Part shown: positions 62,188 to 64,000 of the stretch, piece after piece
How the letters are laid out: each line of letters opens with the position of its first letter
How positions within the stretch are numbered: position 1 is the first letter of the stretch
Source: Stercorarius parasiticus
Lineage: Eukaryota > Chordata > Aves > Charadriiformes > Stercorariidae
Assembly: GCA_013396915.1 (NCBI GenBank)
Contig: VWZL01000197.1
Coordinates: forward strand, 266,094-330,093
Length of the DNA: 64,000 nucleotides
Reading direction: 5' to 3'
Notes under the pieces: model-generated
What the model was told of the DNA's origin: nothing
Database searches by the model: none
Seen by the model: the letters and a program-made list of their open reading frames with translations, nothing else
Translations under genes and position numbers: made by a program

Positions 62188-64000
62188 GGTAGGACAGTGG
62201 TTTCTCCATGGACTCACAGAGCATCACTCTGCTGCCAAAAGGGAGGCGGCTCAGCAGGCTGTCCGACAGCTACCCCCTCTGCAAAACGTCACCAGTTTCA
62301 TTCGTCATTTTAGACTGGAAAAGGTGTAGGATCAGCTTCTACCCAAGTTCTAGGCTTCTCCCTAATAATCAGATTTCTTTTCCATGTTAAATTCCGCAGA
62401 AACTTGTGATTAGCCCCACTTCTGAAAGTTCACAGCGGCTTAATTCTACTGTAAAACTGTCAGCAGTGATTTTCTTTTTTTTAAGAGGGATTTTGGTTCT
62501 TGTACAGAACTACTTCTTGCTAAATTCCTTTTCAACCAAACACACTTGTCATTTCTCAGCCATTAAAGACAATAAACTCCATCTTTGGATTTTTACATGC
62601 TGAACTTAGTTTATAATGATAGATACTTGTTTATAACCCACTGAAGATTTTTGTTAGCTTTCTGGCATAAAAATTGGAATCTTCTCATTTGATTCGTAGT
62701 TATTAGTAGCAGGTTTATCCTTTTAAATATGTACAAGCTATGATTTCAGTGGGATATTTACGGTCCTCGAGAATGGTAGTCTGCAGCTCGCAGGATCCGT
62801 CTTGCGTCGGCAAGCGGCGTGGGTATAATCATCAAACTGTTCATGTGGAGTAAAGCTGGTTTCACAGGAAGGTTTAGGTATTGCAGCCCAGAGGGTCACA
62901 GGACCTGGTTTCAGGTCCCTGGGGAGAGATGGGCTTTCCTTCATCTCTGGGTGTGAGCGGTCCCACGTTTTCTGGGGTGCTTAAGCCAGTTGGTGCTGTA
63001 AAATGTATTTAGAGGGGGCTGTAAAGTTTGTGCAGAGCTGAGTGGCTGCATCAGGCCCTCCCGGGGGAGCAAGCAGGGAGAAACACCCACCTCCATCATC
63101 CCACATGTGCTTGGGAAGGGGCCAAGGTGCTGGGAAAACTGGGGTGGTTCTTCCTGGATCCAGGGAAATCTGACAGACAGGGACAGGGCCTGTGGGGTCA
63201 GGCAAGGATTTAGGCATCGGGATTTGGACTTCCAGACCCCGAAGCTTCTCCTTCATCCCTCTCTGTGTACCTGGTCCCTTGGGGCTTTGGCTGGCTTCTG
63301 GTTGAATGGTTAATCCCAAATTACATTACAGGTTGCATTACTTCATAAATCACAGCAAAGCATGTCCTTGCCATCCATGCTCCAAAATGGGTTTTATTGA
63401 AGGAATAAAAAAGAAAATTTACTATAAAAATCTGGTTCTTGTGCTTCCAAGTTAGAGCACGCTGCGTTTCATAAATTATTGGCACAGCATGAATTATCAG
63501 ACTTTCTTCTTACCCTTGACATTTTTCTGCATTCGTTTGGGTTGATGTACCCACTTTCTGTCCTTCTCTGCTTTCGTGGGAGATCCGTTTGTCTCAGTGG
63601 TGCAGATGGAAGTGCATGGCTGAAGCAGTGATACAGCTCCCCGGCGGGCAGCAGCCGGCAGGGGCTGGGGGATCTGGCGTGGTCCCTTTCATCAGCATCT
63701 CCTCTGGAACAGCCTTCTTTGTCTGAGTCGAGTTTCGCCAAGCATCTGGCAACAGACTTTAACCTGTGCAGAAATGGTCATCTGCCCTTTATTGGAAAAC
63801 CTGCAGGTGGTGGGCTTTCTCATAGGCAGTGATATGATGGGAGAGGACAGAGAAACTCCAAGGGCATTGGTAAGACAGATTTTAATTTGAATTTTTCCCC
63901 GTAAGAATAATGCCCTATAGGTGCCCCCTTCTAGTCACCTTTTATGATTTCTGTAACGTAAGGGCCAAGTAAAAAAAAGTGTTATTCATGGCACTAGAAG
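62188..64000. other. Non-coding stretch to the end of the window
   Basis: 62190-62310 probably holds a frameshifted continuation of the minus-strand relic. 62740-63320 is GC-richer with minus frames of 68 and 112 codons and opposing plus frames, none recognised. 63320-63480 is AT-rich. No repeat is recognised. Confidence 0.4.

Noticed and set aside
61891..62313. 140-codon plus frame
   Set aside because: It is the antisense shadow of the minus-strand relic, whose purine-rich sense strand fits coding sequence better.
1..64000. Prokaryotic-style systems (CRISPR, operons, phage, toxin-antitoxin)
   Set aside because: No spaced direct repeats, no ribosome-binding-site and ORF structure and no operon density. 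The sequence is vertebrate non-coding DNA.

Overview
The window reads as vertebrate genomic DNA, most likely from a bird. It is mostly AT-rich, has no operons or dense ORFs, and contains poly-T and microsatellite tracts. It carries a clear chicken-repeat-1 (CR1) LINE tail at about 51.53-51.70 kb and several very old amniote SINE or repeat relics. Low repeat density plus CR1 favours a bird. A crocodilian or turtle is not excluded from sequence alone.

No complete protein gene is visible. The open frames found here are short, overlap on several strands and mostly look like chance. The best coding evidence is one candidate internal exon at 43644-43755 (+). It has a polypyrimidine tract, an AG acceptor, a GT donor, an open frame of 37 codons and a third-position GC content of about 70 percent by my count in an AT-rich setting. 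I do not recognise its protein. If it is real, at least part of the window is intron of a large gene. A second, much weaker exon-like segment lies at 56997-57190. A decayed minus-strand coding relic, probably a pseudogene, lies near 61.75-62.2 kb.

Layout. 0-2.3 kb: AT-rich, then a two-copy 68-bp tandem repeat and a GC- and CpG-richer patch. 2.3-35 kb: non-coding, with scattered repeat relics (5.9, 11.6, 12.9, 25.3, 26.1, 29.1 kb), a 19-base G run (12.3 kb) and a 26-base T run (27.9 kb). 35-43.6 kb: a CCTT repeat, a 150-bp polypyrimidine tract and an AT-rich block that looks regulatory, ending at the candidate exon. 43.8-54 kb: more relics, the CR1 tail and a well preserved MIR-like SINE (53.7 kb). 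54.9-55.1 kb: a broken piggyBac-family transposase fragment. 56.9-64 kb: the weak exon candidate, two more relics and the minus-strand pseudogene.

I found no undescribed system. The observations most worth checking are the candidate exon, the minus-strand coding relic, the piggyBac relic, and at least five partial copies of a repeat family built on a near-palindromic CCATTGACTTCAATGG-like phrase.
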